64,000 nucleotides of DNA from Burkholderia sp. IMCC1007. Lineage in GTDB: Bacteria > Pseudomonadota > Gammaproteobacteria > Burkholderiales > Burkholderiaceae. Location of the stretch: positions 52,406 to 116,405 of the forward strand of contig NZ_JAPVQY010000021.1 of assembly GCF_027257875.1 (NCBI RefSeq), written 5' to 3'. Both the position numbers and the translations under genes were made by a program. The notes under the pieces were generated by a model. The model was not told the origin of the DNA and did not search any database. It saw nothing but the letters and a program-made list of their open reading frames with translations. Positions 18,504-26,906 of this stretch are shown here, one piece after another (position 1 is the stretch's first letter; every line of letters begins with the position of its first letter).

Positions 18504-20402
18504 ATGGCACACGAAACGATGAGCTTTCAGGCAGAGGTCAAGCAACTCCTCCACCTGATGATTCATTCGCTCTACAGCAACAAGGAAATCTTCCTGCGCG
18601 AACTGGTGTCGAATGCGTCCGACGCGGCCGACAAGCTGCGTTTCGAAGCGCTCGCGGACAACGCGCTGTACGAGAACGATCCGAACCTGCGCATCCGCAT
18701 CGGCTTCGACAAGGCCGCGCGCACGATCACGATCGACGACAACGGCATCGGCATGAGCCGCGACGAGGCGATCGCGAACCTCGGCACGATCGCGCGTTCG
18801 GGCACCAAGGAATTCTTCACGAAGCTGTCCGGCGACCAGCAGAAGGACGCGGCGCTGATCGGCCAGTTCGGCGTCGGCTTCTACTCGGGCTTCATCGTCG
18901 CCGACAAGATCACCGTCGAGACGCGCCGCGCGGGCCTGCCGGCGAACGAGGCCGTGCGCTGGGAAAGCGCGGGCGAAGGCGATTTCACGATCGACGCGAT
19001 CGAGCGCGCGCAGCGCGGCACGACGATCACGCTGCACCTGCGCGAAGGCGAGGACGACCTGCTGTCGTCGCACCGGCTGAAGTCGATCATCCAGAAGTAT
19101 TCCGATCACATCGCGCTGCCGATCCTGATGCACAAGGAAGAGTGGGATCAGGAAAAGGGCGAGATGGTCCTGAAGGACGAGGACGAAACCGTCAACCAGG
19201 CGAGCGCGCTGTGGACGCGTTCGAAGAGCGACATCACCGACGAGCAGTACACGCAGTTCTATCAGCACATCGCGCACGACCACCAGGATCCGCTCACTTG
19301 GACGCATAACCGCGTCGAAGGCCGCAGCGAATACACGCAGCTGCTGTTCGTGCCGGCGCGCGCGCCGTTCGACCTGTGGAACCGCGATTACCGCGGCGGC
19401 CTGAAGCTGTACGTGAAGCGCGTGTTCATCATGGACGACGCCGAGCAACTGCTGCCGCAATACCTGCGCTTCGTGAAGGGCGTCGTCGATTCGGCCGACC
19501 TGCCGCTGAACGTGTCGCGCGAGATCCTGCAGGAAAGCCGCGACGTGAAGGCGATCCGTGAAGGCGTGACCAAGCGCGCGCTGTCGATGCTCGAAGAGCT
19601 CGCGAACGCGGAAGAGGATGCCGGCAAGGAGAAGTACAAGACGTTCTGGAGCGCGTTCGGCCAGGTGCTGAAGGAAGGCGTCGGCGAGGATCACGCGAAC
19701 CGCGAGCGCATCGCGAAGCTGCTGCGCTTCGCGTCGACGCACGGCGACACCGACGCGCAGGACGTGTCGCTCGCCGACTACGTGTCGCGCATGAAGCCCG
19801 AGCAGAGCAAGATCTACTACGTGACCGCCGATACGTGGCAGGCCGCGAAGAACAGTCCGCATCTGGAAGTGTTCCGCAAGAAGGGCGTCGAGGTGCTGCT
19901 GCTGACCGACCGCGTCGACGAATGGATGCTGTCGTTCCTGCATGAATTCGACGGCAAGCCGCTCGCGAGCGTGGCGCGCGGCGATCTCGATCTCGGCGAG
20001 CTGAACGACGAGGAGAAGAAGGCGCAGGAGCAGGCCGGCGAGGCGATCAAGCCGGTCGTCGAGAAGATGAAGGAAGCGCTCGGCGACAAGGTGAAGGAAG
20101 TGCGCGTCACGTTCCGCCTGACCGATTCGCCGTCGTGCCTCGTCGCGGACGACAACGACATGAGCGGCTACCTGCAGCGGATGCTGAAGGCGGCCGGCCA
20201 GAACGCGCCGGCGATGCAGCCGATCCTCGAGATCAACCCGGAGCACGCGCTCGTGAAGCAGCTGAACGCCGACAGCGCCGATTTCGGCGACTGGTGCCAT
20301 CTGCTGTTCGATCAGGCGCTGCTGGCCGAAGGCGGGATGCTCGACGATCCGGCGAGCTTCGTGAAGCGGACCAACGCGCTGCTGCTGTCGCGCACCGCGT
20401 GA
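18504..20402 (+). CDS. htpG: Molecular chaperone HtpG (Hsp90)
   Basis: The 632-residue bacterial Hsp90. The N-terminal GHKL ATPase contains the catalytic glutamate in [14 protein letters not shown] (E33, N37) and the ATP-lid glycines in [11 protein letters not shown]. The middle domain carries the conserved arginine in [11 protein letters not shown], and the C-terminal dimerization domain is complete. AGAGGAAA precedes the ATG. It is headed by a sigma-32-type promoter and followed within a few bases by ubiC, so ubiC may be partly co-transcribed with the heat-shock gene. Confidence 0.97.
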   Translation: MAHETMSFQAEVKQLLHLMIHSLYSNKEIFLRELVSNASDAADKLRFEALADNALYENDPNLRIRIGFDKAARTITIDDNGIGMSRDEAIANLGTIARSGTKEFFTKLSGDQQKDAALIGQFGVGFYSGFIVADKITVETRRAGLPANEAVRWESAGEGDFTIDAIERAQRGTTITLHLREGEDDLLSSHRLKSIIQKYSDHIALPILMHKEEWDQEKGEMVLKDEDETVNQASALWTRSKSDITDEQYTQFYQHIAHDHQDPLTWTHNRVEGRSEYTQLLFVPARAPFDLWNRDYRGGLKLYVKRVFIMDDAEQLLPQYLRFVKGVVDSADLPLNVSREILQESRDVKAIREGVTKRALSMLEELANAEEDAGKEKYKTFWSAFGQVLKEGVGEDHANRERIAKLLRFASTHGDTDAQDVSLADYVSRMKPEQSKIYYVTADTWQAAKNSPHLEVFRKKGVEVLLLTDRVDEWMLSFLHEFDGKPLASVARGDLDLGELNDEEKKAQEQAGEAIKPVVEKMKEALGDKVKEVRVTFRLTDSPSCLVADDNDMSGYLQRMLKAAGQNAPAMQPILEINPEHALVKQLNADSADFGDWCHLLFDQALLAEGGMLDDPASFVKRTNALLLSRTA

Positions 20403-20410
20403 ACGTGCGG

Positions 20411-21007
20411 ATGCGATTCGACGGTGCCCAGGCGGGCTGGCGCGACACGCCCCGGCCCGGCTGCACGCTCGACCAGCGCGACTGGCTGACGCGCGGCGGC
20501 TCGCTGACCGCGCATCTCGCGCGGCTCGGCAGCGTGAAGGTGCGCGTGACGCGCGAGGCCGTCGATTGCCCGTGGTTCGACGAGCCCGTCGCACTCGCGA
20601 GTTCGCCACGCGCGCCGATGTGGGTGCGCGAGGTGATCCTGTCGGTCGACGGCACGCCGTACGTCGCCGCGCACAGCATCGCGCCGCTCGCGGCCAGCAA
20701 GGGTGTGTGGCAGGCGATGCGGCGGCTGCGCACGCGGCCGCTCGCGGAGCTGCTGTACAGCGATCCGCAGGTCGAGCGCTCGGCGCTCGTCAGCCGGCGC
20801 GTGATCGCCGGTCATCCGCTGTATGCGCTCGCGAGCCATGCATTGCAGGGTGAGCGGGCGCCGCATGCATTCGCCGCGCGGCGCTCGGTGTTCCAGCGCC
20901 ACGGCAAGCCGCTGATGGTCACCGAATGCATGCTGCCGGCGCTGTGGCGTCATCTCGATGCGCACGGCGACGGGCCGCGATCCGTCGGGCCGCGCGAAGG
21001 CGCGTGA
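20411..21007 (+). CDS. ubiC: Chorismate lyase
   Basis: UbiC converts chorismate to 4-hydroxybenzoate and pyruvate, the first committed step of ubiquinone synthesis. The 198-residue product is similar in size to known chorismate lyases and shows [12 protein letters not shown] near the start, [11 protein letters not shown] in the middle, and [19 protein letters not shown] near the end, including the active-site glutamate of that block. The start may be ATG at 20411 or GTG codons at 20405 or 20399, the last overlapping the htpG stop. Its stop overlaps the next gene by one base, so it forms a tight unit with the glycosylase gene. Confidence 0.9.
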   Translation: MRFDGAQAGWRDTPRPGCTLDQRDWLTRGGSLTAHLARLGSVKVRVTREAVDCPWFDEPVALASSPRAPMWVREVILSVDGTPYVAAHSIAPLAASKGVWQAMRRLRTRPLAELLYSDPQVERSALVSRRVIAGHPLYALASHALQGERAPHAFAARRSVFQRHGKPLMVTECMLPALWRHLDAHGDGPRSVGPREGA

Positions 21008-21483
21008 TGCTGCAAGGTTTTGCGCCGGTCGTCGGGCCGAATACGCACACGATGATTCTCGGCAGCTTTCCGGGCGAGGCGTCGCTCGAGGCCGCGCAGT
21101 ACTACGCGCATCCGCGCAATCAGTTCTGGCGGCTGCTCGGCGCGGTGCTCGACGAGCCGGCGCTGCATGAACTGCCGTACGACGCGCGGCTCGAACGCGT
21201 GCTGTCGCACGGCATCGGCATCTGGGACGTGCTCGATGCGTGCCATCGCAAAGGCAGTCTCGATTCGGCGATCAGAAACGCGAAGCCGAACGACTTCGAT
21301 TCGCTGCGCGAGCATGCGCCGTTGCTGAAGAAGGTGTGTTTCAACGGCAAGACGGCGGGGCGGTTCGCCGACGTGATCGGCCAGGCCGGGTACGACACGC
21401 TCGTGCTGCCTTCGTCGAGCCCGGCGAATGCGATGCTGTCGTTCGAGCAGAAGCTGGAGCTTTGGCGCGGGATACGTCCTTGA
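21007..21483 (+). CDS. DNA-deoxyinosine glycosylase (uracil-DNA glycosylase superfamily)
   Basis: A 158-residue uracil-DNA-glycosylase-fold enzyme of the deoxyinosine group. It shows ILGSFPGEASL at the active-site loop, the YYAHPRNQFWRLL block, GIGIWDVLDACHRKGSLD, FNGKTA, and a LPSSSPANA loop for DNA insertion. The predicted role is removal of hypoxanthine arising from adenine deamination. The ATG overlaps the ubiC stop by one base. A decayed 82-nt copy of residues around NQFWRLL to DARLER lies at 26442-26523 in the same orientation. The gene is the last conserved one before the accessory region. Confidence 0.9.
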   Translation: MLQGFAPVVGPNTHTMILGSFPGEASLEAAQYYAHPRNQFWRLLGAVLDEPALHELPYDARLERVLSHGIGIWDVLDACHRKGSLDSAIRNAKPNDFDSLREHAPLLKKVCFNGKTAGRFADVIGQAGYDTLVLPSSSPANAMLSFEQKLELWRGIRP

Positions 21484-21518
21484 AACGCGTTGGATTCAGC
21501 GTATCCCGCGAAGCAATG

Positions 21519-21821
21519 TCAGGTGGACGGCAGCAGGTGGTCGAGTAGAGATACGGTTTCAATGAGTTCAGCCGTGAGCCGAACCAGCTCGGCGGTCAGA
21601 CTCGCTGGAAGATCTATGTTGCCCTCGTATTCGGCCGCATTGCGCCTGCGATGGCAGGTATCGAGCACGCGCCATTTTTCGGTCGGCCAGCCGATCGTGT
21701 GTTCGAGACACTGAAAGACCAGATATCGGTCGTCGCTCCGGTATCCGTGAGCCCGTAACGCAGCGCGTGACGCGGCGTGAGCGGCATCGTAGGCGAGGAT
21801 GAACTGGCTCTCCGTCGCCAT
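21519..21821 (-). CDS. HEPN-domain protein, toxin-like partner of MNT gene (C-terminal part of a frameshifted gene)
   Basis: A 100-residue alpha-helical product, MATESQFILAYDAAHAASRA onward, with the HEPN ribonuclease signature R-x5-H in RVLDTCH (R51, H57) and the family-typical RRNAAEYEG. HEPN proteins paired with MNT nucleotidyltransferases are RNase toxins, usually silenced by AMPylation of the HEPN. This open frame starts internally: the expected first third of the domain is encoded just upstream in another frame (21826-21942), so a one-base shift seems to have split the gene. A truncated protein might still be made from the internal ATG. It lies downstream of the MNT gene on the same strand. 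Confidence 0.7.
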   Translation of the reverse strand: MATESQFILAYDAAHAASRAALRAHGYRSDDRYLVFQCLEHTIGWPTEKWRVLDTCHRRRNAAEYEGNIDLPASLTAELVRLTAELIETVSLLDHLLPST

Positions 21822-21825
21822 TCCG

Positions 21826-21942
21826 TTACTGCTTGTGACGGTATCGAGCTCGAGCGAGGCCGAGCAGATGCTCGAATTCGCCGCGGTTCGCCGGAAAGGG
21901 TTTGAGTTTTCCGATGCGTGCGAGGTTATCCAATGCGGTCAA
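21826..21942 (-). pseudogene. N-terminal fragment of the HEPN gene, out of frame with the rest
   Basis: Reading from TTG at 21942 or 21933 gives LDNLARIGKLKPFPANRGEF and then EHLLGLARARYRHKQ before a stop at 21826-21828. This resembles the usual N-terminus of MNT-associated HEPN proteins (D-N-L-x-R-I-G-x-L-K). If the frame is changed by one base near 21860-21872, it runs on as LELDTVTSSNG into the downstream HEPN open frame. The TTG overlaps the end of the MNT gene, as expected for translational coupling. The shift could be a real mutation or a sequencing error. Confidence 0.6.
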
Positions 21943-22531
21943 TGTCGTCCTCGGTTCCTATAATCATCAGCTTCGGCTGGCGCAGCACTTCCGCGAGGAA
22001 CGGATGACTTTTGCGTTTCCGTTCGAGAAATTCCTCGTGAGCGTATTGTGTGATCTGGACCGAGCGACCGAGCTGTCTTTCACCCGATTCGAGTGCGGCC
22101 ATGATTTGTCCATAGCTGAGCGTCTCGCTGACCAACATGACATCGACGTCGCTACCGGCGTGGTCGCTGCCTTGGGCAACCGAACCGTATACAAAGGCGA
22201 GTTGTATCTCTGAGGTCAGCGGTGACAGCGCTTCGCGGAGCACCTCGACGACCCCGAAGGTTTTGAGGACGATGAGACGCAGCTCGCTGAAAATGGGGCT
22301 GCCGGCGAACGCTCGCACCTGTTTGAGATTGGCGATGCGTCGGGTTTCGATGAGGCCACCTTTTTCGAGACGATTCAGTTCACGCTGGACGCTGGCACTA
22401 CCCAGACTGGTCAACCGGATCAACTCTTTGACGTGAAACCACTGTTCGGGCTGCCCAAACAGGCAGGCCAGGATGGGTTGTTGTGCGCTGGAAAAGAGGG
22501 CGTCGCCGAGCTTTGTCATAAGCGGTGACAT
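21926..22531 (-). CDS. MNT-type nucleotidyltransferase with N-terminal winged helix (antitoxin-like)
   Basis: About 201 residues. The N-terminal 90 residues form a winged helix (HVKELIRLTSLGSASVQREL and GLIETRRIANLKQVRAFAG), and the rest is a minimal nucleotidyltransferase with GS-x10-DxD (VYGSVAQGSDHAGSDVDVML). In MNT/HEPN pairs the nucleotidyltransferase is the antitoxin that AMPylates the HEPN toxin; fusion to a winged helix suggests autoregulation. I chose ATG 22531 because the longer frame to 22558 would translate the upstream repeats; ATG 22519 is also possible. No clear ribosome binding site is visible for either. The partner HEPN gene follows with overlap. Confidence 0.87.
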   Translation of the reverse strand: MSPLMTKLGDALFSSAQQPILACLFGQPEQWFHVKELIRLTSLGSASVQRELNRLEKGGLIETRRIANLKQVRAFAGSPIFSELRLIVLKTFGVVEVLREALSPLTSEIQLAFVYGSVAQGSDHAGSDVDVMLVSETLSYGQIMAALESGERQLGRSVQITQYAHEEFLERKRKSHPFLAEVLRQPKLMIIGTEDDIDRIG

Positions 22532-22570
22532 TAGCACGATCGAGCCAAAATTTAGCACGATCGAGCCAAA
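22531..22570. repeat. 21-bp-spaced iterated repeats upstream of the MNT gene
   Basis: TTAGCACGATCGAGCCAAA occurs exactly at 22531-22549 and again at 22552-22570, giving a 21-bp period, or two helical turns. A third, degraded copy begins in phase at 22573 (eight of the first ten bases match). Each copy contains the self-complementary core CGATCG. The tandem sits directly at the MNT start, so it probably serves as the operator for the protein's winged helix. Confidence 0.8.
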
Positions 22571-22606
22571 TTTCAGCTCGATGACCGACCGTGCGGCAGC
22601 GTGAAG

Positions 22607-24409
22607 CTAGAAACGCTCGACGCGTACCTCGACCGAATCCCTGGGCACGGTCAGCCGCGTGCGGTCAAGCAGGGCATCCGCGGGCGCGGTGCCGTCCGGG
22701 TTCAAAGGCCTCACTTTGTTGAACACCACGGAAAAATGCTCCGCCGTGACGGTGGCTGACGCGTAACCCTGCGCGTCATGGTCGGCGTGGCACAGATCCG
22801 GGTTGTTCGCCATCAGGAAGGCGTCGAGTTTGGCCGCGGTCGCGGCCAGCGACGCAAGCGGCGTGCCGCTCCATGCGGCCTTCAGGTAGGAATAGAAGGA
22901 CGCGCTGCTGATGCCCGCGCAGACGAAATCGACGGCCACGGGCGACCCTTTTGCAGGGTCCGGGTCGTCCCGCACGACGCCACACTGAAACGCATGCAGG
23001 TCCCCGCTGATCGCGACCACGTTGCGGATGCCCTGCTCGTTCAGGTATGAAAGCAGTTCGTGTTTGTGCGCCGGATAGCCATCCCATGCGTCGCAATCGA
23101 CCACGAGGCGTGCTGCCGGTGTCTTCGGCGCGCCTGGCATCACGACCCACAGACGGTTCAACATCACCTCGTTGCCCCATATCTTCCAGGTCGCAGGCGA
23201 ACGCTTCATCGTGGCCTTCCACCATTGCGTCTGCTCCGGGCCGAGTATCGACGGCGGGCGACCAAGCTGAGCGGTATCGCGCGCCTCGAAGCGCTGCAGC
23301 ACATCCTGCTTGACGAAGTAGCGCGAGCCGGCTGCGTCATCGCCATTGACCGGATCGTGCAAGCGTGTGCGCGCGACAGCCGCCTCGCTGACGACATGGT
23401 CGTCGCGATACAGTCGCTCGTCCGTCATCACGAGATGCATCAGCATGCCGAAGCGAAATTCGCGGTAGATGCGAATGTTGGTGAACGACGGATTGTCCGG
23501 CTCGAAGCGCACGTCGCTCCAGTCCACCGGCATGTACTCCGCCCACGCACGACTGGCGTTGCGGCGGCGCTGCGTCTCCTGCCTTTCCTCGTTGGTGTAG
23601 ACCTGATGATCCTGCCAGCAGTCGTCGGAAAATTCGTGGTCGTCCCATATCGCGATCATCGCCAGGCGCTGGTGCAGCGTCTGCAAGCGCGGGTCGGTAC
23701 GATAGGTGCGATAGAGCGTCCGATAGTCTTCGAGCGTGTCGGCATACATGCTGCCATCGGCAAGCGGCTTTCCGTCAGGCAGGCGCAGCGGAGGATGCGC
23801 CGCCTCGACTTCGCCGGGTCTCGGCGCACCCACCGTTTCATAGATGTAATCGCCCACATGCACGACGAAATCGAGATCGCTTTCGGCGGCCAGCAGGGTC
23901 ATGGCTTGCCAGTGATTGACGCTCCAGTCCTGGCAGGTGAGCCATGCGAAGCGAACGCGGCTGTTGGCGGCGTTGGCATCCGGAGCCGTGCGCGCGACGC
24001 CGGACGCACTCACGTCGTCACCGGCGACGAACCGGTAGTAGTACGTGAGATTCGGTGAAAGCGCCGTTACCTTCGCGCGCACGGTGAAGTCGTAGGTGGC
24101 GCGTGCCCGCAAGGGCACGCTGGCGACGAGCGCCGAGAAATCCGGCCGGGTCGATACTTCGAGCCGTAACGGCACCGTGTGCGCGGCGCGTTTTGCGCGG
24201 TGCCGCGCGTCCTCGAAGACGGGCACGCATCGCGTCCAGAAGACGATGGAGCGATCGCGCGGATCGCCGCTGGCGACGCCCTGCGGGAACCGATACCGGC
24301 CTTTGCGCACAGTGCTGGCAGACCGGGCCGATCGCGGAGCGCCAAGCGTACCGGTGGCTGCCGCAATCGTGAAAAAGGTCGACGACTTGAGGAAATGGCG
24401 GCGATCCAT
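22607..24409 (-). CDS. phoD: Tat-exported alkaline phosphatase D (PhoD-like)
   Basis: A 600-residue metallophosphoesterase with a twin-arginine signal at its start (MDRRHFLKSSTFF followed by a short hydrophobic stretch and an SARSAS cleavage region). A PhoD N-terminal fibronectin-like domain (FPQGVASGDPRDRSIVFWTR) follows, then the catalytic domain. Metal ligands are visible in VVHVGDYIYE, AIWDDHEFSDDCW and VAISGDLHAFQCG. PhoD enzymes are periplasmic or secreted phosphomonoesterases and phosphodiesterases using calcium and iron. The start is set by the Tat motif and a GGGAG ribosome binding site; the frame remains open upstream. No Pho box was recognised. The gene lies within the accessory stretch. 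Confidence 0.94.
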   Translation of the reverse strand: MDRRHFLKSSTFFTIAAATGTLGAPRSARSASTVRKGRYRFPQGVASGDPRDRSIVFWTRCVPVFEDARHRAKRAAHTVPLRLEVSTRPDFSALVASVPLRARATYDFTVRAKVTALSPNLTYYYRFVAGDDVSASGVARTAPDANAANSRVRFAWLTCQDWSVNHWQAMTLLAAESDLDFVVHVGDYIYETVGAPRPGEVEAAHPPLRLPDGKPLADGSMYADTLEDYRTLYRTYRTDPRLQTLHQRLAMIAIWDDHEFSDDCWQDHQVYTNEERQETQRRRNASRAWAEYMPVDWSDVRFEPDNPSFTNIRIYREFRFGMLMHLVMTDERLYRDDHVVSEAAVARTRLHDPVNGDDAAGSRYFVKQDVLQRFEARDTAQLGRPPSILGPEQTQWWKATMKRSPATWKIWGNEVMLNRLWVVMPGAPKTPAARLVVDCDAWDGYPAHKHELLSYLNEQGIRNVVAISGDLHAFQCGVVRDDPDPAKGSPVAVDFVCAGISSASFYSYLKAAWSGTPLASLAATAAKLDAFLMANNPDLCHADHDAQGYASATVTAEHFSVVFNKVRPLNPDGTAPADALLDRTRLTVPRDSVEVRVERF

Positions 24410-24710
24410 CGATTCTCCCGATCGACATACCGTGGCTGCCAGGAGCGGCGCGTCGCGATGCAGCCGTATGCGATCGCGTCTCTCGCGCTGCAATCGTGCC
24501 TCCCCCCACCGGACACGAGCGGGGGAATAGTCGAGCTACGACACTACCTCGAAGATCGCCTCGTGAAAAGCCGTCAACCATTCCGTTTCAATGCCGTGGG
24601 CCTCGCGGCGTTGCCCTCGTATGCGCCGCATTGCAAGACGTCGCAGGCGCGGGAGCGGCAACAGGACAAACCGAAGCTGATGCTACTGCGCCGCAACTCG
24701 ACTCGACCGC
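24410..24710. other. 301-bp gap without a recognised gene
   Basis: This separates the phoD start from the end of the unknown gene at 24711. No convincing coding frame, terminator or repeat was seen. Open frames in it are short and lack family character. It presumably contains the phoD promoter. Confidence 0.4.
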
Positions 24711-25514
24711 TCAGGGCTTCGCCTCGCGTTGCCTGGCGCCCGTGGCCGCGGCAAGGCGACTTTGTGCAGCGACGAGTTGATCATCGGTGGTCGCCACCAG
24801 CCACAGACGTGCCTGCTTCTCGATCTGGCGGTTATGGTCCTTCAACGGCCCCATCGCGGCAGCGGCTTTCCAGACCACCGGGCCGATTCGGCTGCTCCTG
24901 CCCGACGGCGCGCCTACCAGCAGGCAGTAAGGCCCCAGCGGAAGCGATACGAACGGAAGTGCCGGACTGGCGACCACGCGCCAGTCGATGAACGGTGTGT
25001 CGCTGATCAGCAGCGGCGTGGGCAAGCCGTGGAGCACACTGAAATCGTACAGCGCCAGTTGCTCTCGCATGCCGACGTAAATGCGCCGGACGTCGTCGAT
25101 AACCGCCGCGCGGATCTCGTCTTCGAACATCGGTTCCTGCGCGTAGCGGGCCAATGCCTTGCGAGCCTCCCCTTGATACGCGCTGAACAGGCCGATCTCC
25201 ACGCAGTCCTGCACGGCGCGCTGAACCTCAGCCACGGAACCGGCTTCCGCGGGCGTACCCAACTGCGCAGCCCGCAAAAAGCGGGCAAGTCCCGCCTCGT
25301 GGATCGCGGGGCCCTCCGCCGAAGCGTCGTCGTCAGCGTTCTTGCCCAGCGGCACGTAGGTATATTGCTCGGCAGCGAAATGCGATTTCTTGCCTTCGTC
25401 GAACTTGATTTCGCCATCGACGCAGTCGAGATAGCGAGTCCCGATTCGACCATGCTCCCAGACCCAGTTTTTCAGGAACGGGCGGAGTGGATGCAGTCTG
25501 TCGTGATCGGCCAT
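24711..25514 (-). CDS. Hypothetical protein, faint DUF4238-like pattern
   Basis: A 267-residue soluble protein with no signal peptide or membrane segment. The order of an N-terminal LRPFLKNWVWEHGRIGTRYLD, a later LLISDTPFIDW and then LPLGPYCLLVGAP resembles DUF4238 proteins, but the match is weak and I do not assign a function. The strong GGAGG ribosome binding site sits three bases before the ATG. It lies 75 bases downstream of a ParA-like ATPase gene on the same strand, suggesting a two-gene unit. The pair sits in the accessory region between phoD and a gene remnant. Confidence 0.75.
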   Translation of the reverse strand: MADHDRLHPLRPFLKNWVWEHGRIGTRYLDCVDGEIKFDEGKKSHFAAEQYTYVPLGKNADDDASAEGPAIHEAGLARFLRAAQLGTPAEAGSVAEVQRAVQDCVEIGLFSAYQGEARKALARYAQEPMFEDEIRAAVIDDVRRIYVGMREQLALYDFSVLHGLPTPLLISDTPFIDWRVVASPALPFVSLPLGPYCLLVGAPSGRSSRIGPVVWKAAAAMGPLKDHNRQIEKQARLWLVATTDDQLVAAQSRLAAATGARQREAKP

Positions 25515-25589
25515 TGAACCTCCAGGTTGTCCCGGTATGAGCCATTCCAGCCACGCGCCGCCCGCTCCGTACCGTCGCGGGGGCCCGTG

Positions 25590-26285
25590 CTACAACGCAA
25601 GCGTACCCAGCTCGTCGTAAGTACGATGCAGCCAGACCTTGACGCGCTGCCGCTCCAGCAAGCCGAGCCCCGTGGCGGCGCGGTCGGGATGATTGACCGC
25701 CGCCCAGAAGCTCGCGCTTTGTCGATCGATCTTCTGCATCGTCGTATCGGGCAGGCGGCGCAGCGTAATCACGCTGGCGCCAAGGGCTTCGGCCCGCTCG
25801 CGTTCGCCGGATGCCTCCAGAATCTCGAAACGATCGCCGCGCACTTCATTCAGCACGAGCACCAGCTTGATTCGTCCACCGAATGCGTCGAGCCATTGCC
25901 GCAGCAGATCGACCGAATCGCGTCCCGTGTCCATCACGTGCCACCACGTCAACGTGAGGCCGTGTTCTTCGGCAAAATCGATTACGTCCGAATCGTCGAG
26001 CCACTTGGCGAGCGACTGCCGCGTCTGGGCCGCGAGATCGACCAGTATGCGCCGCTGCGGATCTTCGAGCGCCGATTCCATGACCGGATCGAGGCTGTCA
26101 TGCTGGTCGAGCACGGCAGGCGCGGCAAAATCGGCATAGAACCGCAGTAGCGCGCCGTGCGATCGGTCGGTATCGAAGCCCACGAAAGGCATGCTCCGGT
26201 CGATGAAATACTGGGCCAGCACGCGGGCCGCGAGCGATTTGCCGACGCCGCCTTTTTCCCCGCCAATGAAGTGGATGTGACTCAT
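25590..26285 (-). CDS. ParA/MinD-like P-loop ATPase (TraL/MobD-like)
   Basis: A 231-residue ATPase with a deviant Walker A, EKGGVGKS (K11 and K16), an FDTDRS segment near residue 38, and RILVDLAAQ as the Walker B region. Overall length and the VMDTGRDSVDLLRQWLD segment resemble small ParA-like proteins of mobile elements such as TraL of IncP plasmids. No ParB, centromere-like repeats or conjugation genes are adjacent, so a segregation role is doubtful. It is followed by an unknown gene on the same strand, with which it probably forms an operon. Substrate and partner are unknown. Confidence 0.85.
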   Translation of the reverse strand: MSHIHFIGGEKGGVGKSLAARVLAQYFIDRSMPFVGFDTDRSHGALLRFYADFAAPAVLDQHDSLDPVMESALEDPQRRILVDLAAQTRQSLAKWLDDSDVIDFAEEHGLTLTWWHVMDTGRDSVDLLRQWLDAFGGRIKLVLVLNEVRGDRFEILEASGERERAEALGASVITLRRLPDTTMQKIDRQSASFWAAVNHPDRAATGLGLLERQRVKVWLHRTYDELGTLAL

Positions 26286-26441
26286 GCTTACGAAATCCCG
26301 TGTGATGGAGCAGGTATGGTCGGAGCGGATGTTGGCAGGCTTCGATGACGTTACGGTACAACCCGGTCACGTCGAAAGAAAATGCGTGCGCGGCACCAGC
26401 ATGCTGTCTGATCAACGCCGGTGTCAAACCGAACAAAATGG

Positions 26442-26523
26442 CAATCAGGTCTGGCGGCGTTGGGCGCGGTGCTCGGCGCGCCGGGGCTGCATGAGTTCGC
26501 GTATGACGCGCGGCTCGAACGCG
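26442..26523 (+). pseudogene. Decayed fragment of a DNA-deoxyinosine glycosylase gene
   Basis: These 82 bases align with 21117-21199 inside the intact glycosylase gene with 11 mismatches and one single-base deletion, about 86 percent identity by my hand alignment. Corrected translation reads LGAVLGAPGLHEFAYDARLE against LGAVLDEPALHELPYDARLE. Both copies have the same orientation. Flanks do not match, so it is a short remnant of a diverged allele rather than a recent duplication. Confidence 0.75.
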
Positions 26524-26582
26524 AAGTACAGGATCGGCCGATGCGTGGATTCACGGATCGTGGCGCTCGCCGCGTCGTGTCG

Positions 26583-26906
26583 TCAGGCTGCGAATACGAC
26601 TTCGATGTGCCCTTCGGCTTCCGACCGACGGTCGGGCCCGACGACAATCTGCACGTCGCGCCCGAGCTTCGCCAGACATTCGAGCATCTTCGTTTCGCTC
26701 ACGCCGCGAAACTGCCCGCGCAGCATGTTCGACAGCTTCGGCTGAGGGATGCCGAGCAATCGTGCCGCGTGCTGCTGCGTCCATTTGCGCGCCTTGATGA
26801 TTTCCGCGATCTTCGCAGCGAGTTGGGCCTTCACCCGCATTTCGTCGGCATCGCGCATGCCGAGATCAGCGTAGACGTTGCCGCTACCCTGTTCGATTTC
26901 GATCAT
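26583..26906 (-). CDS. higA: HigA-type antitoxin (XRE family helix-turn-helix)
   Basis: A 107-residue protein with an XRE helix-turn-helix at about residues 35-85 (KWTQQHAARLLGIPQPKLSN then LRGQFRGVSETKMLECLAKLG). The C-terminus runs into QIVVGP, typical of antitoxins paired with Gp49-like toxins. The start ATG overlaps the toxin gene stop by four bases and is preceded by AAGGAG. The toxin-first order matches HigBA loci. Such antitoxins neutralise the toxin and repress the joint promoter. Confidence 0.92.
   Translation of the reverse strand: MIEIEQGSGNVYADLGMRDADEMRVKAQLAAKIAEIIKARKWTQQHAARLLGIPQPKLSNMLRGQFRGVSETKMLECLAKLGRDVQIVVGPDRRSEAEGHIEVVFAA

Noticed and set aside
22531..22558. A longer MNT protein beginning at 22558.
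   Set aside because: It would translate the first iteron into MLNFGSIVL, which has no counterpart in the family pattern and lacks a ribosome binding site; ATG 22531 or 22519 is more likely.
25590..26285. Plasmid or chromosome partition locus based on the ParA-like ATPase.
   Set aside because: No parB gene, parS-like repeats or replication gene accompany it.
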